Below, piece after piece: positions 17,432 through 25,398 of a stretch of 64,000 nt of DNA. Below the pieces are notes generated by a model. That model was given only the letters and a program-made list of their open reading frames with translations. It was not told where the DNA came from and did not search any database. Origin of the DNA: an uncultured Collinsella sp. (GTDB lineage: Bacteria > Actinomycetota > Coriobacteriia > Coriobacteriales > Coriobacteriaceae). The stretch covers positions 195,858 through 259,857 of the forward strand of contig CAUBPS010000001.1 in the NCBI GenBank assembly GCA_958437935.1, in the 5' to 3' direction. Position 1 is the first letter of the stretch. Each line of letters begins with the position of its first letter. The position numbers and the translations under genes are program-made.

Positions 17432-18694
17432 TTAAGACAATCGCCGCAAGCGATTTTTCAGCCGATAAAACAGCGCCGTCGTCAACGTCAGCACCGCCAG
17501 CATGCCTGCGAATACAATCGCCGGTGTCCATCGATCATATGCAACCCCGTACGTCAATTGGCCGATAGGTGTTGCGCAGGAAAGGACCATGTAAACGACC
17601 GAAAGCACTTTTCCGCGGAGCTCAGTCGGCGCCGCCCGCTGAACAAACGCGATGATTTCAACCGACGCAATGGCTGCCCACACCATGACCCATGCCGAAC
17701 CAACCGCAAACACGGTGAACACGCATACATCTGCGCCGAACAGTAGCGTAACAATAATCGGTACGACTCCAAAACAGGTCATCGCAACATATCGACATAT
17801 GCCATTGAGAGAAAAGCGATGCGGCCAAATGCCGACCAAGCCACTGCCGGTAAGACCACCCAAGCCCAGAGCAACCTCAACTATCCCAGCGCAGGACGAT
17901 TGCATGCCGAGATGCTTTGTAACAATAATGGGAGCGCCAATCGTTAGCCCAACCAACGCAAGGTTCAAAACTGCCGCAAGCAAAATCACAGCGACCAATG
18001 ATGCATTTTGCAACAGATACCGAATCGATTCCCGAAAATCGTTTCGGCATGTCGTACGAGTCGCGCCGTCTCCCATCGTTTCAGATGAGGCATTTTGCTT
18101 GAGTGCGCCCCCAAACAGCAGGGCTGAAATCGCAAACGTCACCGACGCGGTTGCGCAAAGAGTATCGATACCAAAGCACCCATAGACTGCCGTCCCGACC
18201 ACAGGGCCCAAGATATTGCTCACCATGGTCGACTGCGAAACCAATGCAGTGACCCGCTCAACCTTCTCTTTACCCGCCATGCGCACCGTCTCAATTTGGA
18301 GCATTGGCTTTAGCAGCGATTGAACGCCATATTGAACACAAAGTATCGCTACTACGACGACCGCAAGAGGCAATGAGCGCTTCATGGGGATAGACAGCAG
18401 CGATGCAGTCATCAGAGCAATACCGAGGGCCACGAGGACCTCGCGCTGTCTTCCCCGATCCGCCAAGATCCCGCCAACCGGAGTCGCGAGCACACCTGGT
18501 ATGAACGCTATCGCCGCGACAGCGCCATATAACGTTGACGAGCCGCTGCAATCGAACAAGTAAAGCGGATACGCAAAGCACAGCGCCGACAGCATCGAAT
18601 ACGTGCACAGTTGCGCAACAAGAAGGCCAAAAAATCTGATAGATCGTACTGTTTTTTGCGTCAACGAGACGCTACTCCTCCGCATCCCAGCCAT
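17432..18694 (-). CDS. MFS efflux transporter
   Basis: A 420-residue, 12-span major facilitator of the drug-efflux (MFS_3-like) type. The cytoplasmic loop between helices 2 and 3 carries the motif A remnant GGILADRGRQREVL (residues about 76-89), and a second copy of the half-repeat follows. The ATG is preceded by GGGGGCAGG; a frame 24 codons longer would run through the operator and is unlikely. A tetR gene lies immediately upstream on the same strand, with two matching operators between them, so it is probably induced by a substrate of the pump. Codon use is less GC-rich than in its neighbours, hinting at transfer. Confidence 0.88.
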   Translation of the reverse strand: MAGMRRSSVSLTQKTVRSIRFFGLLVAQLCTYSMLSALCFAYPLYLFDCSGSSTLYGAVAAIAFIPGVLATPVGGILADRGRQREVLVALGIALMTASLLSIPMKRSLPLAVVVVAILCVQYGVQSLLKPMLQIETVRMAGKEKVERVTALVSQSTMVSNILGPVVGTAVYGCFGIDTLCATASVTFAISALLFGGALKQNASSETMGDGATRTTCRNDFRESIRYLLQNASLVAVILLAAVLNLALVGLTIGAPIIVTKHLGMQSSCAGIVEVALGLGGLTGSGLVGIWPHRFSLNGICRYVAMTCFGVVPIIVTLLFGADVCVFTVFAVGSAWVMVWAAIASVEIIAFVQRAAPTELRGKVLSVVYMVLSCATPIGQLTYGVAYDRWTPAIVFAGMLAVLTLTTALFYRLKNRLRRLS

Positions 18695-18707
18695 AAGCCT
18701 GCCCCCA

Positions 18708-18730
18708 AATACATACCGATAGTATGTATT
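18708..18730 (-). promoter_or_regulatory. TetR operator 1, adjacent to the MFS start
   Basis: Perfect palindrome AATACATAC-CGATA-GTATGTATT lying 14 bp upstream of the MFS start codon. Its core ATACCGATAGTAT matches operator 2. Confidence 0.7.
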
Positions 18731-18743
18731 TAATGACTTGAAA

Positions 18744-18763
18744 AGGGCAGCCGTGGCTACCCT
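18744..18763 (-). terminator. Short terminator after tetR
   Basis: GGGTAGC and GCTGCCC form a 7-bp stem around CACG, followed on the minus strand by CTTTTC. It would end tetR transcription, leaving the MFS gene to its own operator-controlled promoter. Confidence 0.5.
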
Positions 18764-18775
18764 CACAAATCAATT

Positions 18776-18794
18776 ACATACCGTTGGTATCTAT
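18776..18794 (-). promoter_or_regulatory. TetR operator 2, at the 3' end of tetR
   Basis: ACATACCGTTGGTATCTAT, an imperfect palindrome sharing the consensus ATACCG-N3-GTAT with operator 1. Centres are 65 bp apart, close to six helical turns. Confidence 0.6.
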
Positions 18795-18795
18795 A

Positions 18796-19458
18796 TTACC
18801 ACCCGGCACGGTTCCATACGTCCCAAATCTGGGCCGTTGTCTGGAGCACTTCATTACCCAAATCGAGCCCCACCGCGGCCGCCATCTGCGCCAAGCATTG
18901 CGCGCGAGCGAGCATTCGGTCCCTGGATTCAAGCGGACGGAACAATGGCAGCAGCCAAAGATTCGCCAACAACGATACGGCCTCCGCCGCTTCGCGTGGG
19001 CACTCGCACGCAATGGAGCCGTCGGCGATGCCCTCCTCGATCACTGGCAAGAGACAGCCATCGGCCGACTCGTCAAACGAGCCCTGATACTGCATCGCCA
19101 GTAGACGCGAGCTTTTTACCGGATCTGCCGCAGGATGCATGCGTGCCCATAGCTCAATTTGTGGAACGACAGACTCGGGCGCGTACAGTCGCTTGAGCTT
19201 TTGGGCTCCGGTCATATTACCGATACCAAGCATTGAGCGACAGTGCTCAACAATCGGAGCCATTGCCCGATCAAATGCGGCGTTGAAAATCTCCTCTTTG
19301 CTCTTAAAGTGATGATAGACAGCACCCTTGGTCATGCCATCGAGGCGGTCGACAATGTCTTGAATGCTCGTCCCCTCATAACCCTGTGCGCAGAATAGCT
19401 CCAGCGCCGCGTCGAGAATCTTCGCGACCGTCTCCTCGGGATATTTATTACGACCCAT
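18796..19458 (-). CDS. TetR-family repressor of the adjacent MFS pump
   Basis: A 220-residue protein with a typical TetR DNA-binding domain at the N-terminus (TSIQDIVDRLDGMTKGAVYHHFKSKEEIF, residues about 31-59) and an alpha-helical ligand domain. The ATG at MGRNKYPEE is taken as start; an upstream ATG 12 codons earlier is possible and neither has a strong ribosome-binding site. An 11-bp inverted repeat (CATCCGCAACG) with arms about 27 bp apart flanks the start region (19468-19516) and could be its own operator. The gene precedes the MFS gene, and two palindromes of one consensus lie between them. Confidence 0.9.
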   Translation of the reverse strand: MGRNKYPEETVAKILDAALELFCAQGYEGTSIQDIVDRLDGMTKGAVYHHFKSKEEIFNAAFDRAMAPIVEHCRSMLGIGNMTGAQKLKRLYAPESVVPQIELWARMHPAADPVKSSRLLAMQYQGSFDESADGCLLPVIEEGIADGSIACECPREAAEAVSLLANLWLLPLFRPLESRDRMLARAQCLAQMAAAVGLDLGNEVLQTTAQIWDVWNRAGW

Positions 19459-19532
19459 AATCCGTCCATCCGCAACGCAAGTCTTGTGCCTCATTGCAGC
19501 ATTTTAACGTTGCGGATGACAGGCGGTCGATT

Positions 19533-19871
19533 CTACACCGCGGCAGGGCCGTGTTCGCCGGTACGGATGCGGATGACTTCCTCGACCGGCTCGACCCAAA
19601 TCTTGCCGTCGCCGACGGCACCGGTGCGAGCGGCGCTGCAGATAATGTCAACGATACCGTCGACATGCTCGTCGGCGCAGATGAGGGTGAACTGCACCTT
19701 GGGGATCGTGTTGACGAGCAGCTCGTTGCCGCGCACGTACTCCTTCCAGCCGTGCTGCGCACCGCAGCCCTGCACCTGGTTAATAGTCATGCCGCGAACA
19801 TCAGCAGCAAACAGCGCGTCTTTAAGAACCTCAAGCTTCTCAGCACGAACGATCGCCGTAATCTTCTTCAT
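19533..19871 (-). CDS. glnK: P-II nitrogen regulatory protein
   Basis: A 112-residue PII protein, the standard length. It begins MKKITAIVRAEKLEVLKDAL, has a T-loop region (QGCGAQHGWKEYVRGNELL, residues about 35-53) containing a Tyr in the usual modification area, and the B-loop TGAVGDGKIWV. PII trimers sense 2-oxoglutarate, ATP/ADP and nitrogen status, and gate AmtB when encoded beside it. It is the second gene of the amtB-glnK operon. The ribosome-binding site is GAGAGGA, 6 nt before the ATG. The 192-bp gap from amtB is filled with repeats that can fold. Confidence 0.95.
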   Translation of the reverse strand: MKKITAIVRAEKLEVLKDALFAADVRGMTINQVQGCGAQHGWKEYVRGNELLVNTIPKVQFTLICADEHVDGIVDIICSAARTGAVGDGKIWVEPVEEVIRIRTGEHGPAAV

Positions 19872-19920
19872 AGTGAATTCCTCTCTTAAATAAAAGAAAT
19901 GAATTGCCATTCAATGCGGC

Positions 19921-20064
19921 GGGTTTCCCAGGTGCCGCAGATTGGGTTGAAAGAGGAGCGCCGCGTACTTTGGTACGCAAGCGACGGTTTGAAACCCAAG
20001 GTGCGGTGCCTGGGGAAGCCGCGCGACGGTTTGAAGGGCAAGGTGCGGAGCCTGGGGAAGCTGC
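19921..20064. repeat. Two 42-bp tandem repeats plus an inverted copy between amtB and glnK
   Basis: Two adjacent 42-bp units at 19981-20022 and 20023-20064 share GCGACGGTTTGAA and CCTGGGGAAGC with a few substitutions; the second reaches the amtB stop codon. A diverged inverted copy at about 19921-19950 (GGGTTTCCCAGGTGCCGCAG) can fold on unit 1. In the amtB-glnK transcript this would be a large hairpin, possibly tuning glnK expression. Confidence 0.75.
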
Positions 20065-21341
20065 TAATCGAGTCCCGAGAACGAGGGGTAGGCACTTTCT
20101 CCGTGCTGACTCGCGTCTAGACCCAGCGCCTCTTCAGCCTCGTCCACACGTAGGCTGCCGTGGAACAGTGCCTTGACCACCGCGGCGATCACCAAGTCGA
20201 GCACCAGCACAATAGCGACCGTCACCACAATGCCCAAGATCTGCGAGATGAGCAGCGACACGTCGCCCGTGTAGAACAGACCGCCCTTACCGGTCCACGA
20301 AAGCTCCGGCACACAGAACAGACCTGTGAGTACGCCGCCCAGGATACCGCCGACGCCGTGGCAACCGAACGCGTCGAGCGCATCGTCGTAGCCAAACTTG
20401 GTCTTGAGATGGCTGATGGCCAGGTAGCAGACAGGTGAGACGATCAGGCCCATGACCAGCGCCGCCCACGACTCGACAAAGCCCGCACCGGGCGTGACCA
20501 CCACAAGGCCCGCAACCAGACCGGTGCTGGCACCCACCAGCGTGGGGCGACCGGTGTGCACGCGCTCGACGGCAAGCCACGAGACCATACCCGCCGCGCT
20601 GGCCGTCACAGTGTTGAGGATGGCAAGCGCGGCCACGGCATCGGCCTTAAACTCGCTGCCGCCGTTAAAGCCAAACCAGCCAAACCAAAGCAGGCCGGCG
20701 CCCAGTGCCACAAACGGCACATTATGCGGACGATAGCTCACCATACCAAAGCCACGACGACGGCCGAGCATCAGGCAGAGAATCAGGCCCGTAAGACCGG
20801 ACGAAATGTGTACCACGTCGCCGCCTGCAAAGTCGAGCGCGCCGATGATGTCGCCGATAAAGGAGCCCTCGCCGCCCCAGACCATGTGGGCGAGCGGCGC
20901 ATAGACCACAAGCAGCCAAATGCCCAGGAAAGCCGCCATGGCACCAAACTTAACGCGGCCGGCCAGGCTGCCCGTGACGATAGCGGCCGTGATCATGGCA
21001 AACGCCATCTGGAAGGCGATGTTGATAATCTCCGGGTAGACGGCGCCGTCCGACGCGGTACCCTCGGCCGCCTGCAGCACCTGATTGAGCACCGGCAGGC
21101 ACAGCAGCTGGTCAAGGCCTCCAATAAACGGGCTGGAGCCGTCACCGCCGTAGGCCAGCGACCAGCCGGCGACAATCCACAGCACACCAACCAGGCCAAT
21201 GGCGCCAAAGCACATAAGCATGGTGTTGATGACATTTTTGCGCCTGGACAGGCCGCCATAGAAAAACGCCAGGCCCGGTGTCATTAAAAACACGAGCATG
21301 GTGCAGATGAGCATAAACGTTGTCGATCCCGTATCGTACAT
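20064..21341 (-). CDS. amtB: Ammonium transporter
   Basis: A 425-residue Amt/Mep/Rh channel with 11 expected membrane spans and the typical blocks PGLAFFYGGLSRRKN (residues about 22-36), GAIDFAGG-like GALDFAGGDVVHISSG near 150, and DDALDAFGCHGVGGILGG (about 315-332), which holds the pore histidine region. It moves ammonium or ammonia into the cell under nitrogen limitation and is closed by the PII partner. The ATG follows GGGGGAGCG. Upstream, 105-163 bp before the start, lies a phased array of GAAAC-type pentamers (21446-21503) resembling GlnR boxes. Confidence 0.96.
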   Translation of the reverse strand: MYDTGSTTFMLICTMLVFLMTPGLAFFYGGLSRRKNVINTMLMCFGAIGLVGVLWIVAGWSLAYGGDGSSPFIGGLDQLLCLPVLNQVLQAAEGTASDGAVYPEIINIAFQMAFAMITAAIVTGSLAGRVKFGAMAAFLGIWLLVVYAPLAHMVWGGEGSFIGDIIGALDFAGGDVVHISSGLTGLILCLMLGRRRGFGMVSYRPHNVPFVALGAGLLWFGWFGFNGGSEFKADAVAALAILNTVTASAAGMVSWLAVERVHTGRPTLVGASTGLVAGLVVVTPGAGFVESWAALVMGLIVSPVCYLAISHLKTKFGYDDALDAFGCHGVGGILGGVLTGLFCVPELSWTGKGGLFYTGDVSLLISQILGIVVTVAIVLVLDLVIAAVVKALFHGSLRVDEAEEALGLDASQHGESAYPSFSGLD

Positions 21342-21445
21342 TCGCTCCCCCTTGGTCGCATGGACGTTGTCGGCGCCCATCATGCGGCCGAGGAGTAACT
21401 GGTGTAGACCAGATACGGCGTTGTTAAACGCTGAGTTGTCGAATG

Positions 21446-21503
21446 GAAACGGTGCCGCAATCTTGGAAACGTCACGGCAACGGCTGCGAAACGAACGGGA
21501 AAC
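21446..21503. promoter_or_regulatory. GlnR-like operator array upstream of amtB-glnK
   Basis: Pentamers GAAAC (21446), GCAAT (21457), GAAAC (21466), GCAAC (21477), GAAAC (21488) and GAAAC (21499). Four of the five intervals are exactly 11 bp, i.e. pentamer-N6-pentamer. Actinobacterial GlnR boxes are described as GTnAC-N6-GAAAC repeats with this phasing. The location before a nitrogen operon supports the reading. Confidence 0.6.
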
Positions 21504-21539
21504 GCGCAGGCGAAAAGGGCGCGCCCGGCCCGGCCCCGG

Positions 21540-22559
21540 CTAGCGGCGGAACAGGTCGCGAGCGCGATCGCGGAGGTTGGTAGCTCGGATGACACCCTCG
21601 TAGCGGTTGATGCGCAGACGCGGGAAGGCGTTGAAAAAGCGCAGGTCACGACGGCTGAGCGACACGCTCGGCACCGGACGGCTCGCGCGTTTGCCGGCGC
21701 GGCGACGAGTAAGCGACGGGCGCGGCATACTCGGCGCGGCATCGGCAACACGGCGAGCGGCAAGCGCCAGGCCACGAGCGCCATCCGAGATAAACGTCGG
21801 CACCGAGGCCTTCTCGCGCAGGGCATCGAGTGCCGCATCGCCCAGCTCTGCCAGCCACGCGTTAATAGCACGACCGCGGATATGCGTCTGAGACACCGAA
21901 TCGATCGCCGAGTCGGGAATGCGCTCGAGCATGGAGTCCGAGGCGTCGGCCAGCGATTCGTTGATGCGGTCGGCAAGGTCGGCGCGAACACGCTCGAGCT
22001 GGTCGGACAGACGGCGCCAGCTCGCCAGCGAGCACAACGCGTCCACGATCATCGCAACGGCAACGGCAAAGGCCGCCAGCCGCACGATCAACACCGGCAG
22101 ATGGCCAAGCAGCCCCAGCAGCGCCGGCTCCACCAGGCGACAAATGCACAGGGCACCCAGGCCAAACGCGCAAGCCCAGTACAGGCAGATGCGTCCATGC
22201 AGGTTAAACGGCAGGTGAGAATAGTCCCAAAAGCGAGCGCCGGTCGTTTTCTCCAGCAACACGCCCACGCTATATTCGATCACGCTGCATACGAGCGCTG
22301 CAGCGACAAACTGGCTCGGGGCATCCGGAATCCCGCGCAACAGCAGCCAGCAGGCAATGCCGCCCGCGCCATAGATAGGGCAACACGGTCCCAGCAAAAA
22401 GCCGCTGTTGGCAAAGCGTCCGTGGTTGAGCATGGCGCAGACTGTCGATTCCCATGCCCAGCCGCAAAAACCGTAGAAGGCAAACGAGAGCACCAGTGCC
22501 GAAAGCGGGCAGGCGGCAAGCGTCGCGCCGTCAAAGGACATGTCGATCGCGGTCCCCAC
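21540..22559 (-). CDS. Putative ABC-transporter type IV membrane protein (CmpB-like, PF06541 type)
   Basis: A 339-residue protein. The first about 165 residues are membrane segments with the family pattern FAFYGFCGWAWESTVC, GRFANSGFLLGPCCPIYG, EYSVGVLLEKTTGARFWDYS and FNLHGRICLYWA. The rest is a soluble, Arg-rich helical tail. The role of this family is not established despite its name. The GTG start has AGGAGAGGG 7 nt upstream, lying inside the end of the preceding HD-domain gene, so the two are translationally close. Confidence 0.85.
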   Translation of the reverse strand: MGTAIDMSFDGATLAACPLSALVLSFAFYGFCGWAWESTVCAMLNHGRFANSGFLLGPCCPIYGAGGIACWLLLRGIPDAPSQFVAAALVCSVIEYSVGVLLEKTTGARFWDYSHLPFNLHGRICLYWACAFGLGALCICRLVEPALLGLLGHLPVLIVRLAAFAVAVAMIVDALCSLASWRRLSDQLERVRADLADRINESLADASDSMLERIPDSAIDSVSQTHIRGRAINAWLAELGDAALDALREKASVPTFISDGARGLALAARRVADAAPSMPRPSLTRRRAGKRASRPVPSVSLSRRDLRFFNAFPRLRINRYEGVIRATNLRDRARDLFRR

Positions 22560-22562
22560 CGT

Positions 22563-23099
22563 CTACCCTCTCCTCTTTTCACTCGATGCTTTACTCACGC
22601 TATCGTCCGTCTCGTCCTTGCGCGGCAGGCGGCCGGCGACCGTCTCACGCAGAGCACACCATTTATCCGCCAGACAAACAATCCACGCCTCGCGACACGT
22701 CGGCGGCACCGGCACCAGCGGAAACATATGCCGCACGATAATATTCCGCTCGCGCGGCGTCAGCTCAAAATCTTCCTCGGCACGCGCCAGAGCAAAAAAT
22801 GGATGCCGGAATCCGTGCAGTCGATGGCTCGGGTCGGGATCGTGCCAATCATAGAGAAAGTAGTCGTGCAGCAAGGCCCCGCGCAGCAGCGAGGCACGGT
22901 CGATCGAAATGCCAGCACGGCCCAAGTGCTCGGCAAAGGACAGACTTGCCCGTGCCACCGAGGTCACATGTGCATAGACCGTCACGTCGCCATGCTGGAT
23001 AAACTCGCGCGTCAGGTCCAAGCGGCCCGCCTGGGCGAGCTGGCGGGCGGCATCGTCGACCTCGTGCGCGATTTTCTCGGCACGAACGGCATCGGACAT
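22563..23099 (-). CDS. HD-domain phosphohydrolase
   Basis: A 178-residue single-domain protein with the HD metal motif (LLRGALLHDYFLYDW, residues about 73-87), an upstream His (HVTSVARAS) and downstream VRHMFPLVPVPP with a further His. Family members hydrolyse nucleotides or other phosphoesters; short HD proteins of this form with the TPRERNIIVRHMFPL block are common in Firmicutes and Actinobacteria, with no assigned substrate. The ATG follows GGAAGGAGG with a 4-nt spacer. It is the first gene of a two-gene unit with the CmpB-like gene, 3 bp apart. Confidence 0.85.
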   Translation of the reverse strand: MSDAVRAEKIAHEVDDAARQLAQAGRLDLTREFIQHGDVTVYAHVTSVARASLSFAEHLGRAGISIDRASLLRGALLHDYFLYDWHDPDPSHRLHGFRHPFFALARAEEDFELTPRERNIIVRHMFPLVPVPPTCREAWIVCLADKWCALRETVAGRLPRKDETDDSVSKASSEKRRG

Positions 23100-23327
23100 G
23101 CTGCCTCCTTCCAGCGGCTCACGGCGGCAAGCCACGGCCTGTGCACAATCGATAAAAACATCATGGAACTTATCAGTATGGCATCGGACAAAACGTTTTG
23201 CCCCACCAGTTGGCGAATCACCGCGCCGCCGTCACATATCAAACGCCAAAATGTGCGAGACTGTCTTGTGCAATTGTGCCGGCCGAGGGAGCGCCGGTGC
23301 TCGATTCGCATGGAGTAACCAACAACG

Positions 23328-25109
23328 ATGCTGCTTACGCAAACGACAACGCCCGAGGACGTCAAGGCTCTCGATCGCGCCGAGCTTCCACTGCTCTGCG
23401 ACGAGATCCGTCAGGCAATCCTCGAAAGCTCCGCCGCCGTCGGCGGGCACGTTGCCCCCAACTTGGGAGTCGTTGAGCTTACGGTTGCGCTTCATCGCGT
23501 GTTTAACTCCCCCATCGACAAGATTGTCTTTGACGTTTCGCACCAGACCTACGCCCACAAGGCGCTGACTGGGCGCGCGTATACCTATATCGATCCGGAG
23601 CGTTATGGTGAGGCTTCTGGCTTTGCCAATCCCAACGAGTCCGAGCACGACTTGTTCGCCATGGGTCACACCTCCACGTCGGTGAGCCTGGGCTGCGGCC
23701 TTGCCCACGCGCGCGACCTGGCGGGCGATACGTATAACGTCATTACTGTTATTGGCGACGGCTCGCTTTCGGGCGGCCTGGCGTTTGAGGGCTTCAATAA
23801 TGCCGCCGAACTCGATAGCAACCTGATCATCATCGTCAACGATAACGACCAGTCCATCGCCGAAAACCACGGTGGCCTGTATCGCAATCTAGCCGAGCTG
23901 CGCGCCAGCAACGGCACCTGTGAGCGCAACGTTTTCCGCGCGATGGGGCTCGACTACCGCTATCTGGACGCCGGTAACGATGTGTTGGCCCTAGTCGACG
24001 CGCTGCAGGAACTGCGCAATATCGATCATCCCATCGTGCTGCACGTCTCCACCGCCAAGGGCAAGGGCTTTGAGCCGGCCCAAAACGACCCCGAGCGCTG
24101 GCATCACGTAGGCCCCTTTGACATGGCGACCGGCCGCAAGCTCTGCCCGGGCCATCCGAGCGAGCCTGCGCCGCGCACCTACGCCGACATTACGGGCGAG
24201 GCGCTCAGCGCCGCCATCGAGCGCGATCCGCAGGTCGTGGGCATCACGGCCGCCACACCCTACATCATGGGCTTTACACCCGAGCTTCGCGTTGCCGCCG
24301 GTAAGCAGTTTGTCGACGTGGGTATTGCCGAAGAGCACGCCGTGACCTTTGCCACCGCGCTTGCACGCTCGGGCGCCAAGCCTGTCTTTGGTGTGTACGG
24401 TACGTTTTTGCAGCGTGCCTACGACGAGCTGTGGCACGACCTGTGTCTCAACGATGCCCCGGCGACGATCCTGGTGTTTGGCGCATCAATCTTTGGCACT
24501 ACGTCCGAGACGCATCTCTCGTTCTTTGATATTTCCATGCTGGGCGCCCTTCCCAATATGCGCTACCTAGCGCCGGCCTGCATGGAGGAATATCTGTCCA
24601 TGCTGAGCTGGTCGCTCGACCATCGCGAGCATCCTGTGGCGATTCGCGTGCCTGGTATTGGCCTGGTAAGCCGTCCCGATCTGGCGCCCGCCGAAGACGC
24701 CGACTACAGCTCCGTTCGCTACAACGTGGTGCGCCAGGGTCGCAACGTTGCCGTGCTCGCGCTTGGCGATTTCTTTGAGCTGGGCGAGCGCGTGGCAAAC
24801 CGCTTGGCTGCCGAGTACGGTATCGAGGCCACGCTCGTCAACCCGCGCTTTGCAACCGAGCTTGACCGTGAGTTCCTCGACAGTCTTGCCGCCGAGCATC
24901 GCGTTGTCGTCACCCTCGAGGACGGCATCTTGGACGGCGGCTGGGGCGAGCGCGTGGCATGTTATCTGGCCTGCACACCTGTGCGCACGCGCACCTTCGG
25001 CATCGCCAAGGGCTTCCCCGACCGCTACGACCCCAACGAATTGCTCGCACAGAACGGCATGACGGTCGAGAACATGGCTGCCGAAGCCGTAAGGCTACTC
25101 AACGAGTAA
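23328..25109 (+). CDS. dxs: 1-deoxy-D-xylulose-5-phosphate synthase (DXS-type)
   Basis: A 593-residue thiamine-diphosphate enzyme making DXP from pyruvate and glyceraldehyde 3-phosphate for isoprenoid, thiamine and pyridoxal synthesis. Domain I: GGHVAPNLGVVELTVALHRV, DVSHQTYAHKALTGR, and the ThDP/Mg motif GDGSLSGGLAFEGFNNA through NDNDQSIAENHGG (residues about 138-190). Domain II contains the catalytic Glu region VGIAEEHAVTFATALA. It is slightly shorter than most DXS (about 620 residues), and the NDNDQSIAENHGGLY loop differs from the usual NDNEMSI-A-NVG, so a DXS paralogue with another substrate is possible. It ends in a strong terminator. Confidence 0.85.
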   Translation: MLLTQTTTPEDVKALDRAELPLLCDEIRQAILESSAAVGGHVAPNLGVVELTVALHRVFNSPIDKIVFDVSHQTYAHKALTGRAYTYIDPERYGEASGFANPNESEHDLFAMGHTSTSVSLGCGLAHARDLAGDTYNVITVIGDGSLSGGLAFEGFNNAAELDSNLIIIVNDNDQSIAENHGGLYRNLAELRASNGTCERNVFRAMGLDYRYLDAGNDVLALVDALQELRNIDHPIVLHVSTAKGKGFEPAQNDPERWHHVGPFDMATGRKLCPGHPSEPAPRTYADITGEALSAAIERDPQVVGITAATPYIMGFTPELRVAAGKQFVDVGIAEEHAVTFATALARSGAKPVFGVYGTFLQRAYDELWHDLCLNDAPATILVFGASIFGTTSETHLSFFDISMLGALPNMRYLAPACMEEYLSMLSWSLDHREHPVAIRVPGIGLVSRPDLAPAEDADYSSVRYNVVRQGRNVAVLALGDFFELGERVANRLAAEYGIEATLVNPRFATELDREFLDSLAAEHRVVVTLEDGILDGGWGERVACYLACTPVRTRTFGIAKGFPDRYDPNELLAQNGMTVENMAAEAVRLLNE

Positions 25110-25112
25110 GAA

Positions 25113-25148
25113 AACCTCCGCAAGGAAAGCACCCCTGCGGAGGTTTTT
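25113..25148 (+). terminator. Terminator of the DXS gene
   Basis: Perfect 10-bp stem AACCTCCGCA / TGCGGAGGTT, 13-nt loop, then TTTATTTT. Confidence 0.92.
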
Positions 25149-25166
25149 ATTTTCGCGACGCAATTA

Positions 25167-25383
25167 TCTCAATCTGTAACATCTAGGGCCCGAATTTCCG
25201 TCTAACTGTTACAGATCGAGATAAGACATCTTAGTCCCAGACCTTTGTCTCAATCTGTAACAGATAGGGACCTTTTGGCCGTCCAGATGTTACAGATTGA
25301 GACATTCGAATTCCCCTGAAGAGAAAATCTCAATCTGTAACAGTTACTCGGCAAAAACGGCTGCAGATGTTACAGATTGAGAC
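25167..25383. repeat. Array of three palindromes with TCTCAATCTGTAACA arms
   Basis: Units at 25167-25221, 25247-25303 and 25328-25383 each consist of TCTCAATCTGTAACA, a 23-27 bp variable centre, and the reverse complement TGTTACAGATTGAGA (one mismatch in unit 1). That makes six half-sites with a unit period of about 80 bp. It fills the 289-bp gap between convergent genes (dxs and the alcohol dehydrogenase). Spacer sequences are unrelated, so this is not a simple duplication. Confidence 0.9.
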
Positions 25384-25398
25384 AAAGCAGCAAGGCAA

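Noticed and set aside
17365..17568. 67-codon plus-strand frame starting from the mirrored HAD ribosome-binding site
   Set aside because: It has a perfect ribosome-binding site only because of the inverted repeat; the rest is antisense to the MFS gene and not protein-like.
25167..25383. Possible CRISPR array
   Set aside because: The repeated word alternates in orientation as inverted pairs, only three units exist, and there are no cas genes nearby.
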